Part shown: positions 14,142 through 20,652 of the stretch, piece after piece
Numbering within the stretch: position 1 is the stretch's first letter
How the letters are laid out: each line of letters opens with the position of its first letter
Assembly: GCA_026992595.1 (NCBI GenBank)
Contig: JALWZW010000023.1
Location: 1-21,803 of the forward strand
DNA length: 21,803 nt
Direction: 5' to 3'
From: Microcaldota archaeon
GTDB lineage: Archaea > Micrarchaeota > Micrarchaeia > Anstonellales > Bilamarchaeaceae
Notes under the pieces: model-generated
What the model was told of the DNA's origin: nothing
The model's input: only the letters and a program-made list of their open reading frames with translations
Databases searched by the model: none
Position numbers and translations under genes: made by a program

Positions 14142-14849
14142 ATGGGTAAAAGAGGAGCACCTAAGCATGTGAAAAGGATTGCCGCTCCTAAGGCGGTTCC
14201 TATTCATGATAAGAAGGCGTACACTTGGATTATGCGCGCCATTCCCGGCCCTCATCCTAGAGAAAGGAGCGTTCCTTTAGGGGTGCTTTTGAGGGATGTT
14301 CTTGGAATGGTGGAGACCGCAAAGGAGGCAAAGAGGGTGATTGCGGAAGGAAAGGTGCTGGTTGATGGGAGAAGGGTGCGTGATGTGCGCTTCCCTGTTG
14401 GCTTGATGGATGTGGTTTCTTTCCCCACCATAAATAAGCATTACCGCATTTTGGTAGATTCTCACGGCCGCTTAATTCCCCGTGAAATCTCTTCAGAGGA
14501 GGCGGGCAACAAAACGCTTAAGGTGGTGGGTAAGCACACCATTAAAGGAGGGAAAATTGCGCTCTCTCTCCATGACGGAAGGACCCTGCTTGCAGATAAT
14601 AATGTTAAAGTGGGAGACAGTGTAGTGGTCTCTGTTCCTAAGCAATCTTTGGTTAAGCATTTGAAAAGGGAAAGCGGCGTTACTTGTTTAATTACTGAAG
14701 GAAAGCACGCAGGAAAGGTGGTTGAACTTAAGGAACTTATTAAGAAGGCAGGGCATAGAGATGAGGCAGTGGTTTCTCACGAAGGTGAGGAGTTTATAAC
14801 GGTGGCAGATTATCTTTTAGTGTTGGGTGAGCGTAATGTCAATGCGTGA
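14142..14849 (+). CDS. rps4e: Small ribosomal subunit protein S4e (eS4)
   Basis: Archaeal/eukaryotic-specific small-subunit protein with an S4-type RNA-binding domain and a KOW-like C-terminal domain. It shows GKRGAPKHVKRIAAPKAVPI at the N terminus, RAIPGPHPRERSVPLGVLLRDVLGMVETAKEAKRVIAEGKVLVDGRRVRD (S4 fold), VGLMDVVSFP and the C-terminal VTCLITEGKHAGKVVELKEL. At 235 residues it has normal length. It absent-mindedly overlaps the following gene: the L5 start lies 14 nt inside its 3' end. Its presence is a firm marker of an archaeal origin for the window. Confidence 0.96.
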   Translation: MGKRGAPKHVKRIAAPKAVPIHDKKAYTWIMRAIPGPHPRERSVPLGVLLRDVLGMVETAKEAKRVIAEGKVLVDGRRVRDVRFPVGLMDVVSFPTINKHYRILVDSHGRLIPREISSEEAGNKTLKVVGKHTIKGGKIALSLHDGRTLLADNNVKVGDSVVVSVPKQSLVKHLKRESGVTCLITEGKHAGKVVELKELIKKAGHRDEAVVSHEGEEFITVADYLLVLGERNVNA

Positions 14850-15336
14850 TATTTTTATAGAGAAGGTTACCGTTAATATAGGCGTGGGCGAAGCGGGCGA
14901 ACGCCTGCAGCAGGCAAAAGAGCTTTTGGAGCTTATTACAGGGCGAAAGTGCGTGGAAACATTGGCAAAGAAAAGAAACCCCTCCTTTAAATTGAGAAAA
15001 GGACTTCCTATTGGCGTGAAGGTGACTTTTAGAGGCAAGGAGGCGGTGGAATTTTTGCAAAAGGCGCTTAAGGCAAAGAAAAATGTGCTGCCGCGCACCT
15101 GCTTTGATAAGCAGGGCAACTTTTCTTTTGGCATAGCCGAATATATTGACTTTCCAGGCGCTAAATATAATCCTAACATTGATTTGTTTGGCTTTGATGT
15201 TTGTGTGACATTGGCGCGCAAAGGAAAGCGCGTGGCGGTGAGAAGGGTGAAGAAAGCGAAAATAGGCAAGCGCCATCGTATTTCTCCAGAGGAAGCGGTT
15301 GAGTTTGTAAAGTCATTAGGGGTGAAGGTGGAATAA
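14836..15336 (+). CDS. rpl5: Large ribosomal subunit protein L5 (uL5)
   Basis: Large-subunit protein that binds 5S rRNA in the central protuberance. Motifs are VTVNIGVGEAGERLQQAKELLELITG, CVETLAKKRNPSFKLRKGLPIGVKVTFRG and the loop FSFGIAEYIDFPGAKYNPNIDLFGFDVCVTLARKG, typical of the archaeal/eukaryotic L5/L11 form. The ATG at 14836 (MSMRDIF) is chosen because GGTGA at 14826-14830 is well spaced. An in-frame GTG at 14827 overlaps that site, and a second ATG at 14842 is a possible alternative. The gene overlaps S4e by 14 nt, and its stop shares a base with the S14 start (TAATG). Confidence 0.95.
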   Translation: MSMRDIFIEKVTVNIGVGEAGERLQQAKELLELITGRKCVETLAKKRNPSFKLRKGLPIGVKVTFRGKEAVEFLQKALKAKKNVLPRTCFDKQGNFSFGIAEYIDFPGAKYNPNIDLFGFDVCVTLARKGKRVAVRRVKKAKIGKRHRISPEEAVEFVKSLGVKVE

Positions 15337-15497
15337 TGAAGATTCCGCAAGATGAAAGGATGAAAGGAAAGAATAAGAGAAAATGCCGCATTTGTGAAGG
15401 TGCTAACGGTCTTATAAGGAAGTACGGCTTGTTTATTTGCAGACGATGTTTTAGAGAAGTTGGGGAAAAGTTGGGCTTTAGAAAATATGGGAGGTGA
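15336..15497 (+). CDS. rps14: Small ribosomal subunit protein S14, zinc-ribbon type (uS14)
   Basis: Short 53-residue gene between L5 and S8. The translation begins MKIPQDERMKGKNKRK, then CRICEGANGLIRKYGLFICRRCFREVGEKLGFRKYGR. Two CxxC pairs (C17/C20 and C35/C38) form the zinc-binding S14 core, and RKYG at both the middle and end is typical of archaeal S14. The protein sits in the 30S head and contacts 16S rRNA. The ATG overlaps the last base of the L5 stop, and the stop overlaps the S8 ribosome binding site. Length and position match the conserved archaeal operon order L5-S14-S8. Confidence 0.95.
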   Translation: MKIPQDERMKGKNKRKCRICEGANGLIRKYGLFICRRCFREVGEKLGFRKYGR

Positions 15498-15498
15498 T
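15489..15498 (+). promoter_or_regulatory. Strong Shine-Dalgarno deciding the GTG start of S8
   Basis: GGGAGGTGAT is a near full-length match to the complement of the archaeal 16S 3' end. It overlaps the S14 stop codon and lies 3 nt before the GTG at 15502 (5 nt from its GGTG core). It supports the non-ATG start of S8. Confidence 0.8.
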
Positions 15499-15501
15499 TA
15501 G

Positions 15502-15888
15502 GTGGCGGTAGATCATCTTGCTGATGCGCTTAACACATTAAAAACCCATGAGTTTGTGGGTCAGAAGGAATGCACGGTAAAGGCGACTAAATTGGTGAAG
15601 GCAGTTTTAGAAGTGCTTAAGAAACATAACTATATTGAAGATTTTACCTTTGTGGATGATGGAAGAGGGGGCTTTTTTGAGGTGCGTTTAAGCGGAAGGA
15701 TTAATGATTGCGGCGTTATTAAGCCCCGTTTTCCTGTAAAGAGGAGTGAATGGACAGAGGCGGAAGAGCGCTTTATCCCTGCCTACAACTTGGGTATTTT
15801 GGTGGTTTCTACGCCTAAAGGGATAATGACTAATAGAGATGCAAGGGATTTGCGGATTGGAGGAAGGTTATTGGCTTATGTTTATTGA
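15502..15888 (+). CDS. rps8: Small ribosomal subunit protein S8 (uS8)
   Basis: Central-domain 16S rRNA-binding protein. It starts with GTG (MAVDHLADALNTLKTHEFVGQKECTVK), supported by the strong upstream ribosome binding site and by the family N terminus. It continues LVKAVLEVLKKHNYIEDFTFVDDGRGGFFEVRLSGRINDCGVIKPRFPV, with the C-terminal half LGILVVSTPKGIMTNRDARDLRIGGRLLAYVY, which matches the archaeal S8/S15a form ending in aromatic residues. Length of 128 residues is as expected. L6 starts about 10 nt downstream of its stop, or overlaps it if an upstream ATG is used. Confidence 0.96.
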   Translation: MAVDHLADALNTLKTHEFVGQKECTVKATKLVKAVLEVLKKHNYIEDFTFVDDGRGGFFEVRLSGRINDCGVIKPRFPVKRSEWTEAEERFIPAYNLGILVVSTPKGIMTNRDARDLRIGGRLLAYVY

Positions 15889-15898
15889 TGTGGTTGCT

Positions 15899-16384
15899 AT
15901 GTCTGTGAGCGTGCCTGAAGGGGTCTCTGTTTCAGTGGATGGCTCTACTGTGCATGTAAAAGGCCCTAAAGGGGAGATTTCTAAGGAGTTTTCTAAGCGC
16001 GCTAAAATTTATACACAGGGCAACGAAGTGGTGGTGGAGGCAAAGCCCGCTTTGAAAGGCACTATTGAAGCAGTGGTGCGCAATATGATTAAGGGAGTGA
16101 CTGAAGGGCATGTGAAAAAGTTGAAAGTGCTCTACGCTCACTTCCCTATCACTGTGGAAGTGAAGGGAAAAGAGATTATTATAAAGAATTTCTTGGGAGA
16201 AAAGCAGCCGCGCAAAACCAAGATTCATGGCGATGCAAAGGTGGAAGTGAAAGGCCAACTTATAACGGTTTCAGGAGTGGATAAGGAAGCGGTGGGCCAA
16301 ACAGCGGCTAATCTTAAGGCAGCGGTTAAGATTAAAGGAAAGGATATTAGGGTTTTCCAAGATGGGATTTATGAGGTAGAGTAA
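15899..16384 (+). CDS. rpl6: Large ribosomal subunit protein L6 (uL6)
   Basis: Two-domain 23S rRNA-binding protein near the GTPase-associated centre. It shows VPEGVSVSVDGSTVHVKGPKGEISKEF and, in the second domain, the archaeal signature NFLGEKQPRKTKI, followed by VSGVDKEAVGQTAANLKAAVKIKGKDIRVFQDGIYEVE. The start is uncertain: the ATG at 15899 (MSVSVPEGV, 161 aa) gives a sensible N terminus with a weak GTGGT upstream, while the in-frame ATG at 15878 would add seven residues (MFIDVVA) and overlap S8. The frame open to 15839 is only overlap with S8. L32e begins one base after its stop. Confidence 0.93.
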   Translation: MSVSVPEGVSVSVDGSTVHVKGPKGEISKEFSKRAKIYTQGNEVVVEAKPALKGTIEAVVRNMIKGVTEGHVKKLKVLYAHFPITVEVKGKEIIIKNFLGEKQPRKTKIHGDAKVEVKGQLITVSGVDKEAVGQTAANLKAAVKIKGKDIRVFQDGIYEVE

Positions 16385-16385
16385 T

Positions 16386-16802
16386 ATGGCGGGGAAGAAA
16401 AATAAGAAGGGAGCATCACGCAAAGAAAAGAAGAAGTTAAAAGCGCTTAAAAAGGAAAAACCCTCTTTTAATGTTTTAAATTATGGTTTTATGAAGAGGG
16501 TTAAAGCGAGGTGGAGAAAGCCGAGAGGGACGCACAATAAGAAGCGCTTAAAGAAGGCATGGGCAGGCGCTTTGCCTAACATTGGCTATAAGAACACAGA
16601 GGAAGTGCGCGGCACCCACCCCTGCGGGTTAAAGGAGGTGCGCGTTTTCAACGCTTCTGATTTGGAGGGTCTTTCTGATGTGGCGGTGAGAATTGCAAGC
16701 GGGGTCGGAAAAAAGAAGCGGGCTGAAATAATTGCTAAGGCAAAGGAGCGCGGCTTGGTTGTTTTAAATGGAGGTGTGTCTGATGGCAGTGGGAACAGTT
16801 AG
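16386..16802 (+). CDS. rpl32e: Large ribosomal subunit protein L32e (eL32)
   Basis: Archaeal/eukaryotic-specific large-subunit protein. A very basic N-terminal arm (1-25, mainly Lys) leads to the conserved core FNVLNYGFMKRVKARWRKPRGTHNKKRLK (F..N....KR....WR.P.G..N..R), then PNIGYKNTEEVRGTHPCGLKEVRVFNASDLEGL and IASGVGKKKRAEIIAKAKERGLVVLN. At 138 residues it is of usual length. Its 3' end overlaps the L19e start by 20 nt, and the L19e ribosome binding site lies inside it. Confidence 0.95.
   Translation: MAGKKNKKGASRKEKKKLKALKKEKPSFNVLNYGFMKRVKARWRKPRGTHNKKRLKKAWAGALPNIGYKNTEEVRGTHPCGLKEVRVFNASDLEGLSDVAVRIASGVGKKKRAEIIAKAKERGLVVLNGGVSDGSGNS
16770..16776 (+). promoter_or_regulatory. Shine-Dalgarno of L19e inside the L32e coding region
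   Basis: GGAGGTG precedes the ATG at 16783 by 6 nt and falls within the last codons of L32e. It rules out the in-frame ATG at 16768, which lies just upstream of the site and would add five residues. Confidence 0.75.
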
Positions 16803-17244
16803 GCGGTTGGCGGCTGAGATTTTAGGCGTGGGAGAGAGCAGAGTGGTTATTAAGCCAGAGGGACTGAGCGAGGTGGCGGGCGCCATGACCAGGGAGGATG
16901 TGAGGCAATTGATTGAAAAGGGACTTATCTCTAAAAAGCCCAAAAAAGGCCGAAGAAAAAAGGAGAGGAAGAAGAAAAGAGGACCGGGCAGCAAGAAAGG
17001 GAAGAGGTTTGATGAGAAAGAGGAGTGGATGAAAAAGGTGCGCTCTCAAAGGAAACTTTTAAGGATTTTGGTAGAAAAAAATATTTTAGCTAAGGAAAAG
17101 AAAAGAGAGATTTATTTAAAGATAAAAAGCGGTATGTTTAGGAGCAAAAGAGCGCTTATCCAATATCTTAAGGATAACGAACTCATTGCACAGGATTTTG
17201 ATTTGGAGAAGGTGAGGATGGATGGCAAGAGCGAGAGGTCCTAA
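16783..17244 (+). CDS. rpl19e: Large ribosomal subunit protein L19e (eL19)
   Basis: Archaeal/eukaryotic-specific protein whose long helix reaches an intersubunit bridge. The sequence starts MAVGTVRRLAAEILGVGESRVVIKP, close to the family N terminus. It continues with EDVRQLIEKGLISKKPKKGRRKKERKKKRGPGSKKG (the highly basic joining region) and EEWMKKVRSQRKLLRILVEKNILAKEKKREIYLKIKSGMFRSKRALIQYLKDN. At 153 residues the length is normal. The ATG is set by the GGAGGTG at 16770. The end overlaps L18 by 23 nt. Confidence 0.95.
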   Translation: MAVGTVRRLAAEILGVGESRVVIKPEGLSEVAGAMTREDVRQLIEKGLISKKPKKGRRKKERKKKRGPGSKKGKRFDEKEEWMKKVRSQRKLLRILVEKNILAKEKKREIYLKIKSGMFRSKRALIQYLKDNELIAQDFDLEKVRMDGKSERS

Positions 17245-17698
17245 ATATCGCGTTCCTTTCCGAAGGAGACGAGAGGGAAAGACCGATTATAGGAAGAGGT
17301 TGGCATTGGTAAAAAGCGGAAAGACGCGAATGGTGTTTAGAAGAAGTAATCGCGGCGTGGTGGTGCAGTTTGTGGATTTTGATCCCAAAGGCGATATAAC
17401 TCGCCTTACCGTTACCAGCAAACATCTTACCAAAATGGGCTGGCCTTCTAAGCGCAATAAATGGACCGCTTATCTTGTAGGTTTTGTGGCAGGTAAACGC
17501 GCAAAGGAGAAAGGGATAAGCGAATTTGTCTTTGATATGGGGCTCTATAAAGCTTCTAAGGGCTGCATTGCTTTTGCCGCTTTGAAAGGGGCGTTGGATG
17601 CAGGGCTGCATACTAACTATGATAAATCAGTGCTTCCTGATGTGGAGCCACCGGCAGAATTAAAAGAAAAGTTTGAGAGTGTAATTAAAGGTGAATAA
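17222..17698 (+). CDS. rpl18: Large ribosomal subunit protein L18 (uL18)
   Basis: 5S rRNA-binding protein of the central protuberance, partner of L5. Typical stretches are GPKYRVPFRRRREGKTDYRKRLALVKSGKTRMVFRRSNRGVVVQFVDFDPKGD, then YLVGFVAGKRAKEKGISEFVFDMGLYKASKGCIAFAALKGALDAGL. At 158 residues it is slightly short of the roughly 190 of many archaeal copies and lacks their extended C-terminal part. GGTGAGG upstream within L19e supports the ATG at 17222. S5 begins 2 nt after its stop, with a GGTGA inside its last codons. Confidence 0.95.
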   Translation: MARARGPKYRVPFRRRREGKTDYRKRLALVKSGKTRMVFRRSNRGVVVQFVDFDPKGDITRLTVTSKHLTKMGWPSKRNKWTAYLVGFVAGKRAKEKGISEFVFDMGLYKASKGCIAFAALKGALDAGLHTNYDKSVLPDVEPPAELKEKFESVIKGE

Positions 17699-17700
17699 TT

Positions 17701-18321
17701 ATGGCTGAAAGAGTGCGGTTGATTAATGTTGAAGAATGGGAACCAAAAACGCTGATAGGCAGAAAGGTGAAGGCAGGAGAGATAACCTCTTTGGAAGAGA
17801 TAAAGCGATTGGGCAAACCTATCTTAGAGCCAGAGATTATTGATGCGCTTTTCCCATCTTTAGAGGCGGAAACCTTGGAAGTAAGAACCACCCAGCGTGT
17901 TACCGATTCTGGTAAGAGGATGAAGTTTAGGGTTGTGAAGGTTATAGGTGATAGAAGAGGTCATGTGGGCCTAGGGGTTGGCAAAAGCGAAGAGTTGAAG
18001 CCGGCTATGGATTATGCTATCAGAAATGCAAAGAAAAATATGACAACAGTGCGTTTAGGTTGTGGGAGTTGGGAGTGCCAATGCTCCTATAACCATTCCA
18101 TACCTTTCAAAGTGGTGGGCAAAGAGGGAAGCACTGTGGTAACTCTTATGCCTGCCCCTCGCGGCTTGGGGTTGGCTGCTAACGATATAGTGAAAAAAGT
18201 CCTTTCGCTCGCAGGCGTTAGCGATGTGTGGAGCACCACAGTAGGTGGGGGAAGAAATATATGGAACACCGCTTCCGCTACTTTAAAGGCGATAGAAAAG
18301 TTGAATACTTTTAAGGAGTGA
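17701..18321 (+). CDS. rps5: Small ribosomal subunit protein S5 (uS5)
   Basis: Decoding-site protein of the small subunit that helps fidelity and mRNA unwinding. The N-terminal part (WEPKTLIGRKVKAGEITSLEEI) is the archaeal/eukaryotic extension. The double-stranded RNA-binding-like domain reads QRVTDSGKRMKFRVVKVIGDRRGHVGLGVGKSEE, and the Cys-containing GCGSWECQCSYNHSIPFKVVGKEGS is the archaeal S5 signature. It ends with APRGLGLAANDIVKKVLSLAGVSDVWSTTVG. At 206 residues it has normal length. Confidence 0.96.
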   Translation: MAERVRLINVEEWEPKTLIGRKVKAGEITSLEEIKRLGKPILEPEIIDALFPSLEAETLEVRTTQRVTDSGKRMKFRVVKVIGDRRGHVGLGVGKSEELKPAMDYAIRNAKKNMTTVRLGCGSWECQCSYNHSIPFKVVGKEGSTVVTLMPAPRGLGLAANDIVKKVLSLAGVSDVWSTTVGGGRNIWNTASATLKAIEKLNTFKE

Positions 18322-18326
18322 TGTTT

Positions 18327-18764
18327 ATGGAAAAGATTGCGGTTGTGCGTATCAGAGGCCGAAGAAAGGTGAGGAAAGAGATAGAGGATACCCTGCGCAT
18401 GCTTAGGTTGGAAAGGCCTAACCACTGCGTCCTTGTAAACAACACCCCCCAATATTTAGGCATGCTTAATAAGGTTAAAGATTATGTGGCTTTTGGGCCG
18501 GTTGGCAAAGAAGTGGTTTTTAAGTTGGTTTATAAGAGGGGAAGAAAGGGAGGAAAGAGGGTTAAGGAGGTTATGAGCAAGGAGGAGGTAGAAAAGGTGG
18601 TCTCTCTCCTGATGGAGGGAAAGAGACCTCAGGAGGCAGGTATCAGGCCTGTTTTTAGGTTGAGGCCTCCTTCAGGCGGCTATAAAAATATTAAAAGGCC
18701 TTACCCCGAAGGAGACCTGGGAAAGCGGGATGATATGGAAAAACTTTTGGTGAGGATGATCTAA
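18327..18764 (+). CDS. rpl30: Large ribosomal subunit protein L30 (uL30)
   Basis: Large-subunit protein of the archaeal/eukaryotic long L30/L7 form. It begins MEKIAVVRIRGRRKVRKEIEDTLRMLRLERPNHCVLVNNTPQYLGMLNKVKDYVAFG, the diagnostic ferredoxin-like fold, and ends with the archaeal C-terminal half HRPEx-like region RLRPPSGGYKNIKRPYPEGDLGKRDD. The ATG at 18327 is chosen because it matches the family start and GTGAT lies 5 nt ahead of it. An ATG at 18321 that overlaps the S5 stop would add two residues. Confidence 0.94.
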   Translation: MEKIAVVRIRGRRKVRKEIEDTLRMLRLERPNHCVLVNNTPQYLGMLNKVKDYVAFGPVGKEVVFKLVYKRGRKGGKRVKEVMSKEEVEKVVSLLMEGKRPQEAGIRPVFRLRPPSGGYKNIKRPYPEGDLGKRDDMEKLLVRMI

Positions 18765-19175
18765 ATGCCCCCAAGGAAGCAAAGAAGGAAGAAGAAATAT
18801 TTGGGAAAGAGAAGATGCGGAAGAGGTAATGTGAAGAATAGGCGAGGTTCTGGTAATCGCGGAGGGCGGGGAATGGCTGGCGTGGATAAGCACAAATGGA
18901 CTTGGGCTATGGCCCACCAGCCAGATTATTACAGCAAACACGGCTTTGTCAATCCTACCCGCAAACGCTACCCTACCATAAACCTTTATGAAATAAATCA
19001 AATGGCCTTAAATGGCAAGCTGGAGGAGAAGGAAGGTAAGTATGTTTTTGAGTTTAAAGGAAAGGTGTTAGGGAGAGGAAAGGTGACTCTGCCTTTAAGC
19101 ATAAAAGCGCTTTCATGGAGTAAAAATGTGGAAAGGAAATTGGCGGAAGTGAAAGGAGAGATAGCAAAGTTGTGA
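18765..19175 (+). CDS. rpl15: Large ribosomal subunit protein L15 (uL15)
   Basis: Late-assembly large-subunit protein with a long basic N-terminal arm. The sequence PPRKQRRKKKYLGKRRCGRGNVKNRRGSGNRGGRGMAG is the Gly/Arg-rich arm, followed by HKWTWAMAHQPDYYSKHGFVNPTRKRYPTINLYEINQMA of the archaeal/eukaryotic L27a type and a C-terminal globular part (VLGRGKVTLPLSIKALSWSKNVERKLAEVKG). At 136 residues it is of normal length. The ATG lies directly after the L30 stop (TAA-ATG). As in other archaea it is followed by secY. Confidence 0.95.
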   Translation: MPPRKQRRKKKYLGKRRCGRGNVKNRRGSGNRGGRGMAGVDKHKWTWAMAHQPDYYSKHGFVNPTRKRYPTINLYEINQMALNGKLEEKEGKYVFEFKGKVLGRGKVTLPLSIKALSWSKNVERKLAEVKGEIAKL

Positions 19176-19179
19176 TAGC

Positions 19180-20652
19180 ATGATTGATGCGCTGCATTCT
19201 GCAGCAAGATTTTTGCCCACCATTAAGCCCCCTGCTCAGCCCCCTTCTGTTGCAGAGCGGCTTAAATGGACAGGCATAGTTTTAGTGCTCTATTTTGCCC
19301 TTTACCACACCCCTCTTATTGGAGTGCCTGACCTTTTTGGCGGAGGGGTGGATTTTCTCCAGGTTATCACTGCATCTAATATTGGCGGCTTGCTTACCAC
19401 AGGGATAGGGCCTTTGGTTTTGGCAAGCATATTTTTGCAGTTGTTTGCAGGTGCTGGATTGATTAATGTGGACCTTAAAAGCAGAGAGGGGCGTGTTAAG
19501 TTTAGCGAGGCGCAAAAGGTTTTAGCCATTGTTTTAGCTTTTGTAGAAGGTTTTATCTTTGTCTATTTCACAGGCCTTATTCCTTTAGAACCTGTGCCCG
19601 GCATACCTTTTGATATTTTGCCTTTAATAGTGGTTTTACAAATTGTTTTGGGCTCTGTTATAATTATCTTTTTGGACGAGTTGGTAACTAAATATGGTAT
19701 TGGCAGCGGGATAAGTTTGTTCATTGCCGCAGGTGTCTCTTTTGCGGTGTTCGCCGGTCTTATTTCTTTAATATTCGGGCCTAACGGGGTGGTGGAAACC
19801 ATTTCCGCAGGAGGGGCAGAGGCGCTTCCTAACGCTTTGCTTGTTTTGGCCCCCTTCTTATTCACCATCGTGGTTTTTCTGGCTGTTGCTTATGCGGAGG
19901 GTGTGAAGGTTGAAATTCCCATCGCTTTTCAGCGCGTTCGCGGCCTTGTCCCTAAATTGCCTTTAAAATTCTTCTATGTTTCTAATATTCCTGTTATATT
20001 TGCGAGCGCTCTTATTATAAACATTCAACTTTTTGCTGGCGGTATTTTAACTTCTCAATATTGGGATGCGTTCGGAGACCCTACCACCGATGTTTTGGCC
20101 GGCTATGACTTTGAAAAGCACGGTATTCTGCCGCTTATTGGCTATGTGGACCAGCAAGGTAATTTGCGAGACGGCCTTCTCTACCTTTTCACCCCCATTT
20201 TTTACCAAGGGCAGGGTATAGAGGCGCATTTTGCCTTTATTTTAGAAGGAACAACGCCTGTACTCGGCATCCCTGAATGGGTACATGCGCTTGTTTATGT
20301 CCTCTTCCTCTCCTTACTTTCAGTGCTTTTCGGTGTCTTTTGGGTAGAAACCGCCAATATGGATGCCAAGAGCGTGGCGCAGCAACTTGCTTCCACAGGC
20401 ATTCAAATTCCAGGTTTTAGAAGGGACCCGCGCATGCTGGAAAGCGTTTTAAACAGGCACATATTCCCGCTCACGGTGGTGGGTTCTTTTGCAGTAGGGC
20501 TTTTGGCTGCATTTGCTGATTTAACCGGCGCCTTGGGCGGCGGTACAGGGATTTTGCTTACGGTTGGTATTCTCTACAGGATGTATGAGCAGTTAGAGCA
20601 GATGCAGATGCTGGAAGCAAACCCGCTTTTAAGCAAGTTGTTAGGTGAATAG
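19180..20652 (+). CDS. secY: Preprotein translocase subunit SecY
   Basis: Central pore subunit of the SecYE-beta protein-conducting channel, with about ten membrane helices. The N-terminal helix and the plug region (PLIGVPDLFGGGVDFLQVITASNIGGLLTTGIGPLVLASIFLQL) are clear, as are LDELVTKYGIGSGISLFIAAGV, the basic cytoplasmic loop FQRVRGLVPKLPLKFFYVSNIPVIFASAL and the C-terminal FWVETANMDAKSVAQQLASTGIQIPGFRRD. At 490 residues it is at the long side for archaea. The loop between the seventh and eighth helices (about residues 290-365) looks longer than usual. The ATG at 19180 follows the L15 stop by 4 nt, and the next gene abuts its stop. Confidence 0.96.
   Translation: MIDALHSAARFLPTIKPPAQPPSVAERLKWTGIVLVLYFALYHTPLIGVPDLFGGGVDFLQVITASNIGGLLTTGIGPLVLASIFLQLFAGAGLINVDLKSREGRVKFSEAQKVLAIVLAFVEGFIFVYFTGLIPLEPVPGIPFDILPLIVVLQIVLGSVIIIFLDELVTKYGIGSGISLFIAAGVSFAVFAGLISLIFGPNGVVETISAGGAEALPNALLVLAPFLFTIVVFLAVAYAEGVKVEIPIAFQRVRGLVPKLPLKFFYVSNIPVIFASALIINIQLFAGGILTSQYWDAFGDPTTDVLAGYDFEKHGILPLIGYVDQQGNLRDGLLYLFTPIFYQGQGIEAHFAFILEGTTPVLGIPEWVHALVYVLFLSLLSVLFGVFWVETANMDAKSVAQQLASTGIQIPGFRRDPRMLESVLNRHIFPLTVVGSFAVGLLAAFADLTGALGGGTGILLTVGILYRMYEQLEQMQMLEANPLLSKLLGE

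Noticed and set aside
13679..14255. Long open frames on the minus strand opposite the L24 tail, rich in Phe, Ser, Leu and Pro
   Set aside because: They are produced by the purine-only coding strand of the L24 extension, which has few chances for antisense stops. They have no ribosome binding site, and the composition mirrors the Lys/Glu repeats.
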